From contig FOEZ01000001.1 in NCBI GenBank assembly GCA_900110595.1, positions 372,001 to 436,000 on the forward strand: DNA of 64,000 nucleotides. Direction: 5' to 3'. The translations under genes and the position numbers were made by a program. Numbering within the stretch: position 1 is the first letter of the stretch; the number at the start of each line of letters is the position of its first letter. Positions 7,463 through 15,389 of this stretch are shown piece after piece. The notes under the pieces are model-generated. The model saw only the letters and a program-made list of their open reading frames with translations. It did no database searches and was not told the origin of the DNA. The stretch is from Arthrobacter sp. OV608 (lineage in GTDB: Bacteria > Actinomycetota > Actinomycetes > Actinomycetales > Micrococcaceae).

Positions 7463-8911
7463 TTAGTCGTCGATGCAGGGAGCGGCACCCGCGGTGCCCG
7501 GGGTGTTGGGAGCCCAGTGCGGGTAGGTCCGGGTGTCGTTGGCGGGAACCCAGCGTCCGGCGTCCACCACGTAGTCCCAGCCCAGCCCGTTGGTGCGCAG
7601 CGCCGCGATGCCGGCAAGGAGGCGCTCGGCATCCTCCAGCCGCGAGCCGACGCCAAAGCTGGCGCGCAGGGAGCCGGAGGGCAGACCCAGCCGCTTCAGC
7701 AGCGGGTGGGCGCAGAAACGTCCATCGCGCAGGCCCACGCCGTGTTCGGCGGACAGGTAGGCCGCCACCAGGCCGGCGTCGTAGCCTTCCACCGAGAAGT
7801 TGACCACACCGATGGTGTCAGTATCCGGGTTGGTGTCCTTGAAAATCTGGTGGACGGTGACGCCGTCGATCTGCTGCAGGCCTTCCACCAGGAACGAGCG
7901 GATAGCCGACTCGTGGGCATGCCACTGTTCCTGGTCCAGCCCGGCAATCACTTGGGTTGCGCGTGCCAGTGTGGCGGCGCCCAGGACGTTGGGGGAGCCG
8001 CCCTCATGGCGGGCTGGGCCGGTGGCCCAGCTGACGCCGTCGAGCCTTGCTTCCTTGACAGCGCCGCCTCCGGCAAGGTGCGGCGTTCCGGCGTCCAGCC
8101 AGTCCGTGCGGCCCACCAGCACGCCGGCGCCGAAGGGTGCGTACAGCTTGTGGCCGGAGAAGGCGAGGTAGTCGACGTCGTCCGCTGCAATATCCACGCG
8201 GCGGTGCGGTGCCAGCTGGGCGGCGTCCACCACGATCCGTGCGCCGTGTTCGTGGGCCAGCGCAGCCAGGGCCCGGATGGGAAGGATCTCGCCGGTGACA
8301 TTGGACGCGCCGGTGACGGCGAGCAGGCTCACCCCGCCCTGCTCCAGTTCCGCGCGGACGGCATCGATGGTGCCGGCGATGGTGTCGGCGGCAACGATGC
8401 TGCGGTGCGGGACGCCCTGCCACGGCAGCAGGTTGGCGTGGTGTTCGATGTCCAGGTAGAGGACATCGCCGTCGGGCCGTCCGTCTGTTTCCGGCAGGCA
8501 GCCGGCCAGCAGGTTCAGCGAATCCGTGGTGTTCCGGGTGAAGATCACGGAGTCGTCCGGGCGGCCGCCCACAAACTCGCGGACGATGTTGCGGGCGTTT
8601 TCGTAGACGGAGGTGCTGATCTGTGACGCGTAGCCGGCACCCCGGTGGACGCTGGCGTAGAACGGCAGGATCTCGTTCAGGTAGGCCGAGACCACGGAGA
8701 GGGCCGGAGCCGAGGCGCCGTAGTCAAGGTTGGCGTAGCGGATGTGGCCGCCGTGGATCAGCGGCGCCTGGATTTCTGCGCCGGTGACGGCAGCGAGCGG
8801 CCGGCCGGCAGCGGCACGGCGGGCATCAAAGGTGGTTCCGGCCTGGGCTGTTCCAGACCCGGCAGCTTCGAACGTGGCGGTGGCATTGGGGGAGACGGTG
8901 GCAGTTGTCAC
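7463..8911 (-). CDS. Class V aminotransferase-fold PLP enzyme under SAM-IV control
   Basis: A 482-residue fold-type I PLP enzyme of the SufS/NifS-like class V group. The PLP lysine sits in AFSGHKLYAPFG and the cofactor Asp in VVDAAQLAPH. NTTDSLN near residue 135 binds the phosphate. The family includes cysteine desulfurases and isopenicillin-N-epimerase-like enzymes. A cysteine-desulfurase nucleophile loop is not obvious, although FCAHPLLK near the C terminus supplies a Cys. The start is the GTG at 8911 with GAGG about 8 bases upstream, because longer reading-frame starts fall inside the riboswitch. Control by a SAM-IV riboswitch places the enzyme in sulfur or methionine metabolism. The exact reaction is unknown. 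Confidence 0.85.
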   Translation of the reverse strand: MTTATVSPNATATFEAAGSGTAQAGTTFDARRAAAGRPLAAVTGAEIQAPLIHGGHIRYANLDYGASAPALSVVSAYLNEILPFYASVHRGAGYASQISTSVYENARNIVREFVGGRPDDSVIFTRNTTDSLNLLAGCLPETDGRPDGDVLYLDIEHHANLLPWQGVPHRSIVAADTIAGTIDAVRAELEQGGVSLLAVTGASNVTGEILPIRALAALAHEHGARIVVDAAQLAPHRRVDIAADDVDYLAFSGHKLYAPFGAGVLVGRTDWLDAGTPHLAGGGAVKEARLDGVSWATGPARHEGGSPNVLGAATLARATQVIAGLDQEQWHAHESAIRSFLVEGLQQIDGVTVHQIFKDTNPDTDTIGVVNFSVEGYDAGLVAAYLSAEHGVGLRDGRFCAHPLLKRLGLPSGSLRASFGVGSRLEDAERLLAGIAALRTNGLGWDYVVDAGRWVPANDTRTYPHWAPNTPGTAGAAPCIDD

Positions 8912-8930
8912 GAAAGACCTCAGTTCAGAA

Positions 8931-9063
8931 GGACTCCCGCTCCCGGGAATCCGCGCTTGCCGCATCCGCTCCGGACCGGCCTGGTCGTCACCCGGGGCAC
9001 CCCACCGCGGTTGGAGGGTTGCCGGCCAGCAAACCGGGGTTTCGCGCTGGCACTCGTGACCTG
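8931..9063 (-). promoter_or_regulatory. SAM-IV riboswitch
   Basis: Read on the minus strand, the leader contains the conserved blocks of the actinobacterial SAM-IV aptamer: GTCACGAGTGCCAGCG, then CCCCGGTTTGCTGGCCGGCA, ACCCTCC, GCGGTGGGGTGCCCCGGGTGA, CGACCAGGCC and the 3' GGCAAGCGCGG (ending near 8951). The order and spacing fit the family. Just after it, GGATTCCCG pairs with CGGGAGTCC (8931-8952), a 9-bp hairpin without a T run. This may form the expression platform that controls access to the ribosome site of the aminotransferase gene 20 bases downstream. Confidence 0.9.
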
Positions 9064-9155
9064 GTTAAGAGCGTAGAACATCGGGTTGGGAGGTTTTAAG
9101 TCGGGGCGATTGTTAAGCGCTTTGTTACGCGCTGGCCGGAATGAGCTTCTTTTGC

Positions 9156-9198
9156 CGAAGAAAAGAACGGCGGGCACCTCTCCAAGGAGGCGCCCGCC
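9156..9198 (-). terminator. Rho-independent terminator of hisN
   Basis: On the minus strand GGCGGGCGCCTC pairs with GAGGTGCCCGCC (one G-U pair), followed by GTTCTTTTCTTC. It lies 24 bases after the hisN stop. Confidence 0.85.
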
Positions 9199-9222
9199 GC
9201 TGATTCTTCGATGATGCTGCTG

Positions 9223-10035
9223 TTACAGGAGGTCGTCCAGCTCCGGGTTCAACCTGCGGAGCACCTCGGAGTGCAGGATGGAGTTGGTGGCCAGGGCGTT
9301 GCCGCCGAAGGGCCCGTCTTCCCCTTCCAGGGATGTGAAGCGCCCGCCGGCTTCCACCACGATCGGTACCAGTGCCGCCATGTCGTACAGGTTCAGTTCA
9401 GGTTCGCAGGCGATATCCACTGAGCCCTCGGCCACCATGCAGTAGGACCAGAAGTCGCCGTACGCCCGGGTCCGCCACACATCCTCGGTGAGGCCCAGGA
9501 AGTTCTCCAGGCTGCCGCGTTCCTTCCAACCGCCCAGGCTGGAATAGGAAAGGGAAGCGTCGGAAAGCTTGGACACATTGGATACCCGGAGCCGGGTGGC
9601 CGCGGCGAGCGAACGGCCCATGTAGGCGCCCATGCCCTTGGCCGCCCACCAGCGTTTGCCCAAGGCCGGCGCGCTGACTACGCCCACCACCGGTTCGCCT
9701 TCATCCACCAGCGCGATCAGGGTGGCCCAGACCGGGACGCCGCGGACAAAGTTCTTGGTGCCGTCGATGGGATCGATAATCCAGCGGCGCGACCCGTGCC
9801 CTGTGCTGCCGAACTCCTCGCCCAGCACGGCGTCGCGCGGGCGGGAACGGGACAACTGGCCGCGGATGGCTTCTTCGGCAGCCTTGTCCGCGTCCGTGAC
9901 CGGCGTCAGGTCAGGCTTGGTCTCCACCTGGAGGTCCAGGGCCTTGAAGCGGCCCATGGTCTGGTCATCCACGGAGTCGGCCAGCACATGGGCCAGGCGC
10001 AGGTCATCGTTGTAGCTTGAAGCGGGTTGGATCAT
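9223..10035 (-). CDS. hisN: Histidinol-phosphatase (inositol monophosphatase family)
   Basis: Magnesium-dependent phosphatase of 270 residues, assigned to the histidinol-phosphate step of histidine synthesis. The family metal-site motifs are present: [15 protein letters not shown] and, near the C terminus, [15 protein letters not shown] in place of the WDxAA motif of inositol monophosphatases. That substitution and the position next to rsgA and aroA are typical of actinobacterial HisN. Activity on inositol phosphates cannot be excluded. It is preceded by rsgA with a 48-bp gap and ends before a good terminator. Confidence 0.88.
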   Translation of the reverse strand: MIQPASSYNDDLRLAHVLADSVDDQTMGRFKALDLQVETKPDLTPVTDADKAAEEAIRGQLSRSRPRDAVLGEEFGSTGHGSRRWIIDPIDGTKNFVRGVPVWATLIALVDEGEPVVGVVSAPALGKRWWAAKGMGAYMGRSLAAATRLRVSNVSKLSDASLSYSSLGGWKERGSLENFLGLTEDVWRTRAYGDFWSYCMVAEGSVDIACEPELNLYDMAALVPIVVEAGGRFTSLEGEDGPFGGNALATNSILHSEVLRRLNPELDDLL

Positions 10036-10083
10036 GGTTCCAAACTACCGTCTGCACGCGGTTCTGCTGGGAGATCGGCCCTG

Positions 10084-11199
10084 TCAGTTGACGCTGCCAA
10101 GCTCCTTGGCCTCCTGGGCCTCCATCCGGGGATCGGTGCCGAGGAGCCTGCGCAGCGAGGCCAGCCGGGCAACACCCGTGGCTCCGGCATGGCCGCCTTC
10201 CACCCAGGCATCCAGGCCGCAGTTCACAGCTGTGGCAGTATGCTTGCAGCCCCGCTCGCAGTCCTCAATGCCGGGGAAGAGGTCCGGGAAGGAACGCAGG
10301 ATGCGGTCCGGGTCCACGTGGGCGAGGCCGAAGGAGCGGATGCCCGGGGTGTCGATGATCCAGCTGCCCGCCGGCGCGTCCGACAACCTCAGCGCCAGGG
10401 CTGACGAGGACGTGTGGCGGCCGCGGCCCGTCACGGCGTTCACCCCGCCGGTTGCTCGCTCGGCCCCCGTCAGTGCGTTCACCATGGTTGATTTGCCCAC
10501 GCCTGAATGCCCCAGCATTACGGTGACTTTTCCGTCCAGGTAGCCCCGCAGCTCCGCCACTGCGTTACTGTCCAGCCGGGCTGACAATCCGTCATCAGAG
10601 CGGGCGTCGATACCGGACGCCGCGGAGTCCGCCGTCCGGCTGATAATGACCGGGAAGTCCAGGTGCGTGTAGTTCGACAACAGCTCCGTCGGATCCTTGA
10701 CGTCCGCCTTGGTGACCAGCAGGATCGGCTCGATCCCGGCGTCGTACGCAGCCACCAGGGCGCGGTCGATAAAGCCGGTGCGCGGCTCCGGGTTGGCCGC
10801 GGCCACCACAATCACCAGTTGGTCCGCATTGGCCACGACGGCCCGTTCCACGGGATCGGTATCATCAGCGCTGCGGCGAAGGAGGGTTTTACGGTCCTGG
10901 ATTTTCACCAGCCGGGCCAAGGTGTTGGGGTCGCCGGAAACGTCGCCCACGAGCGAGACGAAGTCGCCCGCCACCACCGGGTTGCGGCGCAGCTCACGTG
11001 CCCGGGCGGCGATGACCACGCGCTCGTTGCCGGAGTCCTCGCCCACCACTGCCGTGTACCGGCCGCGGTCAACTGTGACGATGCGGCCGGTGACGGCGTC
11101 GTCGTGGCTGGGCCGGTCCTTGGTCCGGGGCCTGGAGCCTTTTTTGCTGGGCCGGATGCGGACATCCGACTCGTCCCAGGAGTCAGTGCTCCGCGCCAC
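10084..11199 (-). CDS. rsgA: Ribosome small subunit-dependent GTPase RsgA
   Basis: Circularly permuted GTPase that helps mature the 30S subunit, 371 residues. An OB-fold covers about residues 35-110, followed by the permuted G motifs TKAD (G4) before LGHSGVGKST (G1) and DTPG (G3). A C-terminal zinc site follows in CERGCKHTATAVNCG. The start is a GTG at 11199 inside the last codons of aroA, giving a 17-bp overlap and implying translational coupling. Longer in-frame starts reach far into aroA and are unlikely. Confidence 0.93.
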   Translation of the reverse strand: MARSTDSWDESDVRIRPSKKGSRPRTKDRPSHDDAVTGRIVTVDRGRYTAVVGEDSGNERVVIAARARELRRNPVVAGDFVSLVGDVSGDPNTLARLVKIQDRKTLLRRSADDTDPVERAVVANADQLVIVVAAANPEPRTGFIDRALVAAYDAGIEPILLVTKADVKDPTELLSNYTHLDFPVIISRTADSAASGIDARSDDGLSARLDSNAVAELRGYLDGKVTVMLGHSGVGKSTMVNALTGAERATGGVNAVTGRGRHTSSSALALRLSDAPAGSWIIDTPGIRSFGLAHVDPDRILRSFPDLFPGIEDCERGCKHTATAVNCGLDAWVEGGHAGATGVARLASLRRLLGTDPRMEAQEAKELGSVN

Positions 11200-12571
11200 C
11201 GGCTGAACCTTCCGAAACTGCACTGGAAACACCGGTCTGGGCCAGCATGTCCGCCCACAGCCGGGGAAAATCGGGCATGGTCTTGGCGGTAGTGGCGATG
11301 TCCTCCACCTGGACGCCCTCCACGGCCAGGCCAAGGATGGCTCCGGCCGTGGCCATGCGGTGGTCCGCGTAACTGTGTACGACGCCGGCATGCAGCTTCG
11401 CGGGCCGGATCACCAGCCCGTCGCTGGTCTCCTCGGCGTCGCCGCCCAGGCGGTTGATTTCGGTAACGAGGGCTGCCAGCCGGTCCGTCTCGTGTCCGCG
11501 CAGGTGCGCGATGCCGGTGAGCCGGGAGGGGGTGGTGGCCAGTGCGCAGAGGGCGGCGACCGTAGGCGCCAGTTCGCTGGTGTCCGCGAAATTGGCACCC
11601 TTGATGTCCGCTCCGCCTGTGACGGTGAGGACACCGTCACGCAGGCTGACATCGGCACCCATCTCCGCCAGGATGCTGCGCCACAAATCCCCTACCTGCT
11701 GCGTCTGTTCAGGCCAGCCCGGAATCCGGACGGTTCCGCCGGACGCCAGTGCGGCGGCAAGGAACGGGCCGGCGTTGGACAGGTCCTGCTCGATCTGCTG
11801 GTCGAAGGCACGGATAGGACCGGCCGCAACAACCCAGTGGTTCGGGACAGAATCGTCAACCACAACCCCGGCGCCGCGCAGCACGGCAACTGTCATGTTG
11901 ATGTGGTCCAGGCTGGGCACCGGTTTGCCGACGTGCTCCAGGTGCAGCCCCTCGGTGAACCTTGCGCCCACCAGCAGCAGGGCCGAGACAAACTGCGATG
12001 AGGCGCTGGCGTCGATGACCAGGTGGCCGCCCCGGACCTCGCCGGAGCCTTCCACCACAAACGGCAAGGACGACGGCGTGCCGCCGTCCTGGGCGGAAAC
12101 AGCCACTCCCAGCGCCTTCAGCGCTTCGATGATGGTTCCCATGGGCCGCTTCCGGGCATGCGGGTCGCCGTCGAACAGGCTGGCGCCATTGCGCAGGGCA
12201 GCCAGCGGCGGCACGAACCGCATCACCGTTCCGGCGAGGCCGCAGTCGATCGTCGCTGCGGACGGTGTCCCGTCCGCAGCGATCGGGAGGACCTCAAGGT
12301 CCGGCCCGAAGGCACCGTCCCCCGGCACTTCGGTGATGGTGGCGCCAAGCTGGCGGAGCGCCTCGATCATCAGTGCCGAATCCCTGGAGTGCAGCGGAGC
12401 GCGCAGCCGCGACGGGCCGTCGGCCAGGGCGGCGAGCACCAGGTACCGGTTGGTCAACGACTTTGAGCCGGGCACGGTGACCGTGGCATTCACAGGGCGG
12501 AACGCGAAGGGCGCGGGCCAGTGGGGAAGGGACGCTCCGGTGTTGTCCCGGGCGGCGGCTGGTGCGGTCAT
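11183..12571 (-). CDS. aroA: 3-phosphoshikimate 1-carboxyvinyltransferase (EPSP synthase)
   Basis: Sixth step of the shikimate pathway, joining PEP to shikimate-3-phosphate. The 462-residue protein shows PGSKSLTNRYLVLAALADG at the N terminus, the CGLAGTVMRF motif, and HSYADHRMATAGAILGLA with the conserved Arg near the C terminus. The ATG at 12571 (MTAPAAARDN) was chosen. The open frame extends upstream, but that part overlaps the DoxX-like gene. Gene order DoxX-aroA-rsgA-hisN on one strand is compact, with a 7-bp gap to the gene upstream. Confidence 0.96.
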   Translation of the reverse strand: MTAPAAARDNTGASLPHWPAPFAFRPVNATVTVPGSKSLTNRYLVLAALADGPSRLRAPLHSRDSALMIEALRQLGATITEVPGDGAFGPDLEVLPIAADGTPSAATIDCGLAGTVMRFVPPLAALRNGASLFDGDPHARKRPMGTIIEALKALGVAVSAQDGGTPSSLPFVVEGSGEVRGGHLVIDASASSQFVSALLLVGARFTEGLHLEHVGKPVPSLDHINMTVAVLRGAGVVVDDSVPNHWVVAAGPIRAFDQQIEQDLSNAGPFLAAALASGGTVRIPGWPEQTQQVGDLWRSILAEMGADVSLRDGVLTVTGGADIKGANFADTSELAPTVAALCALATTPSRLTGIAHLRGHETDRLAALVTEINRLGGDAEETSDGLVIRPAKLHAGVVHSYADHRMATAGAILGLAVEGVQVEDIATTAKTMPDFPRLWADMLAQTGVSSAVSEGSAGGAEH

Positions 12572-12578
12572 GTCCTGC

Positions 12579-13127
12579 TTATGCCCCCGTGGCGTGTTCG
12601 ACGGCGCGGCGTACAACCTTGTCGGCTTTGTGCAGCTTCTTGTTAGTGGTCTTGCGGGCATCCGCTGCGAGGTGCGCGGCGCCCTTCCTCGCGTCAGCCG
12701 CCAGGTGCTCGGCGCGCCAGGCGAGCCCCGGCTTTCCTGCAGTGTCCACGGAGGCAAGCAATGCCCCTCCACTCAGGGACAGGTTCTTCAGCAGCTGGTT
12801 GCGGCGGTTCGAACGGCCCTCCTTGCTGCTGATGTCCGCGCTCCGCCACTCGACGAACGTATTGAGCATGGAAACCACAGTCAGCACGGTGGCCGAAAGA
12901 CGGGAAAACTTCCCCAGCCCGAACAGGACGCCGGCGCCCACCTGAGTGCCGCCGATGATCCGGGCCAGCGTCTTCTCATCCGTCTGGAAAGGCAGCGCCG
13001 CCGCTGCCTTGCTCAGCAGGGGTGAGAGCTGTTGCGCGGTATCGTCGGCATTTTTGAGCTTATCCATTCCGGCAAGTACAAAACTGGAAGCCAGCATGGG
13101 CCGTGCGAGTGTGCGGACAAAGGACAT
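12579..13127 (-). CDS. DoxX family membrane protein
   Basis: A 182-residue protein with a DoxX-type N-terminal half: about four hydrophobic segments between residues 8 and 125, including ARPMLASSFVLAGMDKL and IGGTQVGAGVLFGLGKF. The last 50 residues are hydrophilic, Lys/Ala-rich and contain the near-repeat HLAADARKGA / HLAADARKTT. DoxX-like proteins are linked in some actinobacteria to thiol and oxidative-stress responses. That link is only suggestive here, although the sigR gene diverges from it. The ATG at 13127 has a strong AGGAGG 6 bases upstream. Confidence 0.82.
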   Translation of the reverse strand: MSFVRTLARPMLASSFVLAGMDKLKNADDTAQQLSPLLSKAAAALPFQTDEKTLARIIGGTQVGAGVLFGLGKFSRLSATVLTVVSMLNTFVEWRSADISSKEGRSNRRNQLLKNLSLSGGALLASVDTAGKPGLAWRAEHLAADARKGAAHLAADARKTTNKKLHKADKVVRRAVEHATGA

Positions 13128-13194
13128 GGATTTCCTCCTGGGTGGACGAACCGCGTCTGGTGCGGCGGAGTCCGTTCTAGTCTTGCACTTTTGG

Positions 13195-13220
13195 GGAATA
13201 TTTGCCTGAAGCCGCAGGTT
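13195..13220 (+). promoter_or_regulatory. SigR-type promoter (GGAAT-N18-GTT) upstream of sigR
   Basis: GGAAT (13195-13199, preceded by two further G bases) is followed after exactly 18 bases by GTT (13218-13220). This is the consensus of promoters read by SigR/SigH-type thiol-stress sigma factors. It lies upstream of the gene for such a factor, so it is probably autoregulatory. Confidence 0.78.
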
Positions 13221-13393
13221 ATGGAAACTGGGCCTGGAAAGCGGGGCCCACAAGACAAAGCACCGGACAACAGAGTGGAGTTGGCCCTTGAGGCGGGTGT
13301 TGGACGGAATCGAAGCAGCAGGACCGGTGGCTATTCACTCGTTGGGGGCTGAACCCCCCGAGTACGGTCCGCCGCGTGCGCAAAGCCTGACAG

Positions 13394-13399
13394 TAGACT
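13394..13399 (+). promoter_or_regulatory. Candidate -10 (TAGACT) for a near-leaderless short sigR transcript
   Basis: TAGACT ends 8 bases before the ATG at 13408, so transcription would start about 2 bases before that codon. No convincing -35 is seen. It could be the housekeeping promoter next to the SigR-dependent one. Confidence 0.4.
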
Positions 13400-13407
13400 T
13401 GAAGGCA

Positions 13408-14175
13408 ATGAGCACCTTGGATCCGGCCGTTTCGGCCATGTATGAGGCTTCGCAGAACGAAGCCAAGAGCAGCGCTGATACCCGGCCCGAGCTGGCAGAG
13501 CCGGCGGAAGACTCCGGGCAGCCTGCGGAAGCAACCGAAGAAGCGGTCAACATTTCCACGGAATCCGCGGAGGACCGCCGTGTCCGGTTTGAACGCGACG
13601 CGATGCAGTACGTCGATCAGTTGTACTCGGCGGCCATGCGGATGGCCCGGAACCCAGCCGATGCAGAGGACCTCGTCCAGGAGGCCTACACCAAGGCCTT
13701 TTCCGCGTTCCACCAGTACAAGCCGGGAACCAACCTCAAGGCCTGGCTGTACCGGATCCTGACCAACACCTATATCAACCTGTACCGCAAGCGGCAGCGC
13801 GAACCGCTCCAGTCCAACTCGGACACCATCGAGGACTGGCAGTTGGCGCGTGCTGAGTCACACACCTCCAGCGGGCTGCGGTCCGCTGAGGCGGAGGCAC
13901 TGGATCACCTGCCGGATTCGGACGTCAAGCGCGCCCTTCAGGCCATCCCCGAAGAATTCCGCCTTGCGGTGTATTTCGCGGACGTTGAAGGGTTTGCGTA
14001 CAAAGAAATCTCAGACATCATGAACACCCCCATCGGAACAGTGATGTCCCGGCTCCACCGCGGCCGGAGAATGTTGCGGGACATGCTCGCGGAATACGCC
14101 GCCGAGCGGGGATTCAAAACAGCCGCAGTTGCACCGGATGCGGCGGAAAGCACACAACAGGAGAACAGGAAATGA
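13408..14175 (+). CDS. sigR: ECF sigma factor of the SigR/SigH thiol-stress group
   Basis: RNA polymerase sigma factor of 255 residues. Region 2 (about 60-130) contains [23 protein letters not shown] and [13 protein letters not shown]. Region 4 (about 170-230) contains [28 protein letters not shown]. Both are typical of SigR of Streptomyces and SigH of mycobacteria, which control thioredoxin and mycothiol genes. The ATG at 13408 gives the compact form. The frame stays open upstream to a TTG at 13288 that has GGAG 7 bases before it and would add 40 residues. An anti-sigma gene overlaps its stop by 4 bp, and a SigR-type promoter lies upstream. Confidence 0.92.
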   Translation: MSTLDPAVSAMYEASQNEAKSSADTRPELAEPAEDSGQPAEATEEAVNISTESAEDRRVRFERDAMQYVDQLYSAAMRMARNPADAEDLVQEAYTKAFSAFHQYKPGTNLKAWLYRILTNTYINLYRKRQREPLQSNSDTIEDWQLARAESHTSSGLRSAEAEALDHLPDSDVKRALQAIPEEFRLAVYFADVEGFAYKEISDIMNTPIGTVMSRLHRGRRMLRDMLAEYAAERGFKTAAVAPDAAESTQQENRK

Positions 14176-14432
14176 GCGACTGCCAGGGATTGGGCGACTG
14201 CGACGATACCCGGATGCAACGCATCTACGAGTACCTTGACGGCGCGTTGACACGTGAAGACATCACGGAAATCAAAACGCACCTTGATGAGTGCCCGGAG
14301 TGCACGGAGCAGTACGACCTTGAGTGCGTCATCCGCAATATGGTCAAGCGCTCCTGCACCGAAGCTGCTCCGGACAACTTGAAGAACGCCATCCTGGACC
14401 GGATCCACTCGATCCGTCCAGTGGATGCGTAG
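14172..14432 (+). CDS. rsrA: Zinc-containing anti-sigma factor RsrA
   Basis: Redox-sensitive anti-sigma factor of 86 residues that holds SigR inactive until disulfide stress releases zinc. The ZAS motif is at H37-x3-C41-x2-C44 (HLDECPEC), the same numbering as Streptomyces RsrA, with C10 as the likely fourth ligand and disulfide partner. It overlaps sigR by ATGA, which supports coupled expression in a fixed ratio. A 17-bp stem terminator follows 57 bp downstream. Confidence 0.93.
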   Translation: MSDCQGLGDCDDTRMQRIYEYLDGALTREDITEIKTHLDECPECTEQYDLECVIRNMVKRSCTEAAPDNLKNAILDRIHSIRPVDA

Positions 14433-14489
14433 CCGGTAGCGGACGCACAGCAGTACCGGATGTGCAGGCCGCGAACCACGATTAAGTAC

Positions 14490-14532
14490 AAAGGACCCCG
14501 GAAGCCGAATGGCTTCCGGGGTCCTTTGCTGT
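14490..14532. terminator. Bidirectional terminator between rsrA and bL37
   Basis: A perfect 17-bp stem (AAAGGACCCCGGAAGCC / GGCTTCCGGGGTCCTTT) with a GAAT loop. Short A/T tracts on both sides let it serve the convergent rsrA and bL37 genes. Confidence 0.88.
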
Positions 14533-14554
14533 AACCGCTATACCTGGCATGTGC

Positions 14555-14629
14555 CTAGGTGTTGGGGCGCTTCCCGTGGTTCGCGCCGCCACGCTTACGG
14601 TCACGACGTTTGCGTGCACGCTTGCTCAT
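14555..14629 (-). CDS. 50S ribosomal protein bL37 (24 residues)
   Basis: A very short gene encoding MSKRARKRRDRKRGGANHGK followed by RPNT. The highly basic sequence and the NHGKRPN ending match the small actinobacterial large-subunit protein bL37, which was found in mycobacterial ribosome structures. A near-perfect AAGGAGG stands 7 bases before the ATG, as expected for a strongly translated ribosomal protein. The shared terminator lies just downstream. Confidence 0.88.
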   Translation of the reverse strand: MSKRARKRRDRKRGGANHGKRPNT

Positions 14630-14774
14630 AGCTGGCCTCCTTACTGTTGGTACTCAAAAAGAGCTGCCCTCAAGTCTCCCACATGATCTGACGCCCCGCG
14701 AACCGGCAACCGCCGCGTGACCTGCGGTTCAAGGAGGCTTCGCCCGTGCCGGGAGCGGGGAAGGCTCCGGCAGA

Positions 14775-15389
14775 CTAGTTCCGAAGTGAGTTGCGGATGG
14801 CGATGCCCGCCTGCTCCAGCACGGTCCGAAGCGTTTCCAGAACTACGGGACTCAGGGGTTGCTTGCCTGCCTGTACCCGGAGTTCGGCGCGGAGGTCATC
14901 CCGGAAAGCCTGGAGCATCAGCTCGGCTTCCTTGAGTGAGCCTTTGCTGTCTGACGCCGGGACGCCTTTGAGGGCCGTGAACGCGGCCGACGCCGCACCG
15001 GCGCGGGCGGCCTCGGCGGTGGCCGCGAGGTCGGCCCTGAGCCCGCGCATGTTGCTGCGGATATCCTCACGAAGGTTGTCTGCCAGCCGGCGCACCGACG
15101 CAGAGATTTCCTTCTCTACTCCTGCCAGTTCCTCGCGGCGCAGGTTGAGTTCCGCCAGTCCGGCCGGCGTGATGCGGTAGTTGGTCCGGCGGCCTGAGGT
15201 TTCGGTGACCACCAGGCCCTCTTCCTCCAGTTTCCCGAGCCGAGGGTAAATGGTTCCGGCACTGGGGGAGTAGGTCCCGCCAAACCGCTCCTTGAGTGCC
15301 TTGATCAGTTCGTAGCCGTGCTTTGGACCCGATTCGAGGAGGGCAAGCAGGTAAAGCCGCAGGGCGCCGTGGGCAAAGACCGCGGGCAT
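14775..15389 (-). CDS. PadR family transcriptional regulator
   Basis: A 204-residue repressor with the PadR winged helix at residues 1-85 (LRLYLLALLESGPKHGYELI, SAGTIYPRLGKLEEEGLV, and the wing TSGRRTNYRITPAG). A long helical C-terminal region for dimerisation follows. The ATG overlaps the TGA of the DUF4097 gene upstream (TGATG), so both are one operon. Palindromic sites 14-76 bases upstream of the first gene are probable autoregulatory operators. The effector is unknown. Confidence 0.9.
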   Translation of the reverse strand: MPAVFAHGALRLYLLALLESGPKHGYELIKALKERFGGTYSPSAGTIYPRLGKLEEEGLVVTETSGRRTNYRITPAGLAELNLRREELAGVEKEISASVRRLADNLREDIRSNMRGLRADLAATAEAARAGAASAAFTALKGVPASDSKGSLKEAELMLQAFRDDLRAELRVQAGKQPLSPVVLETLRTVLEQAGIAIRNSLRN

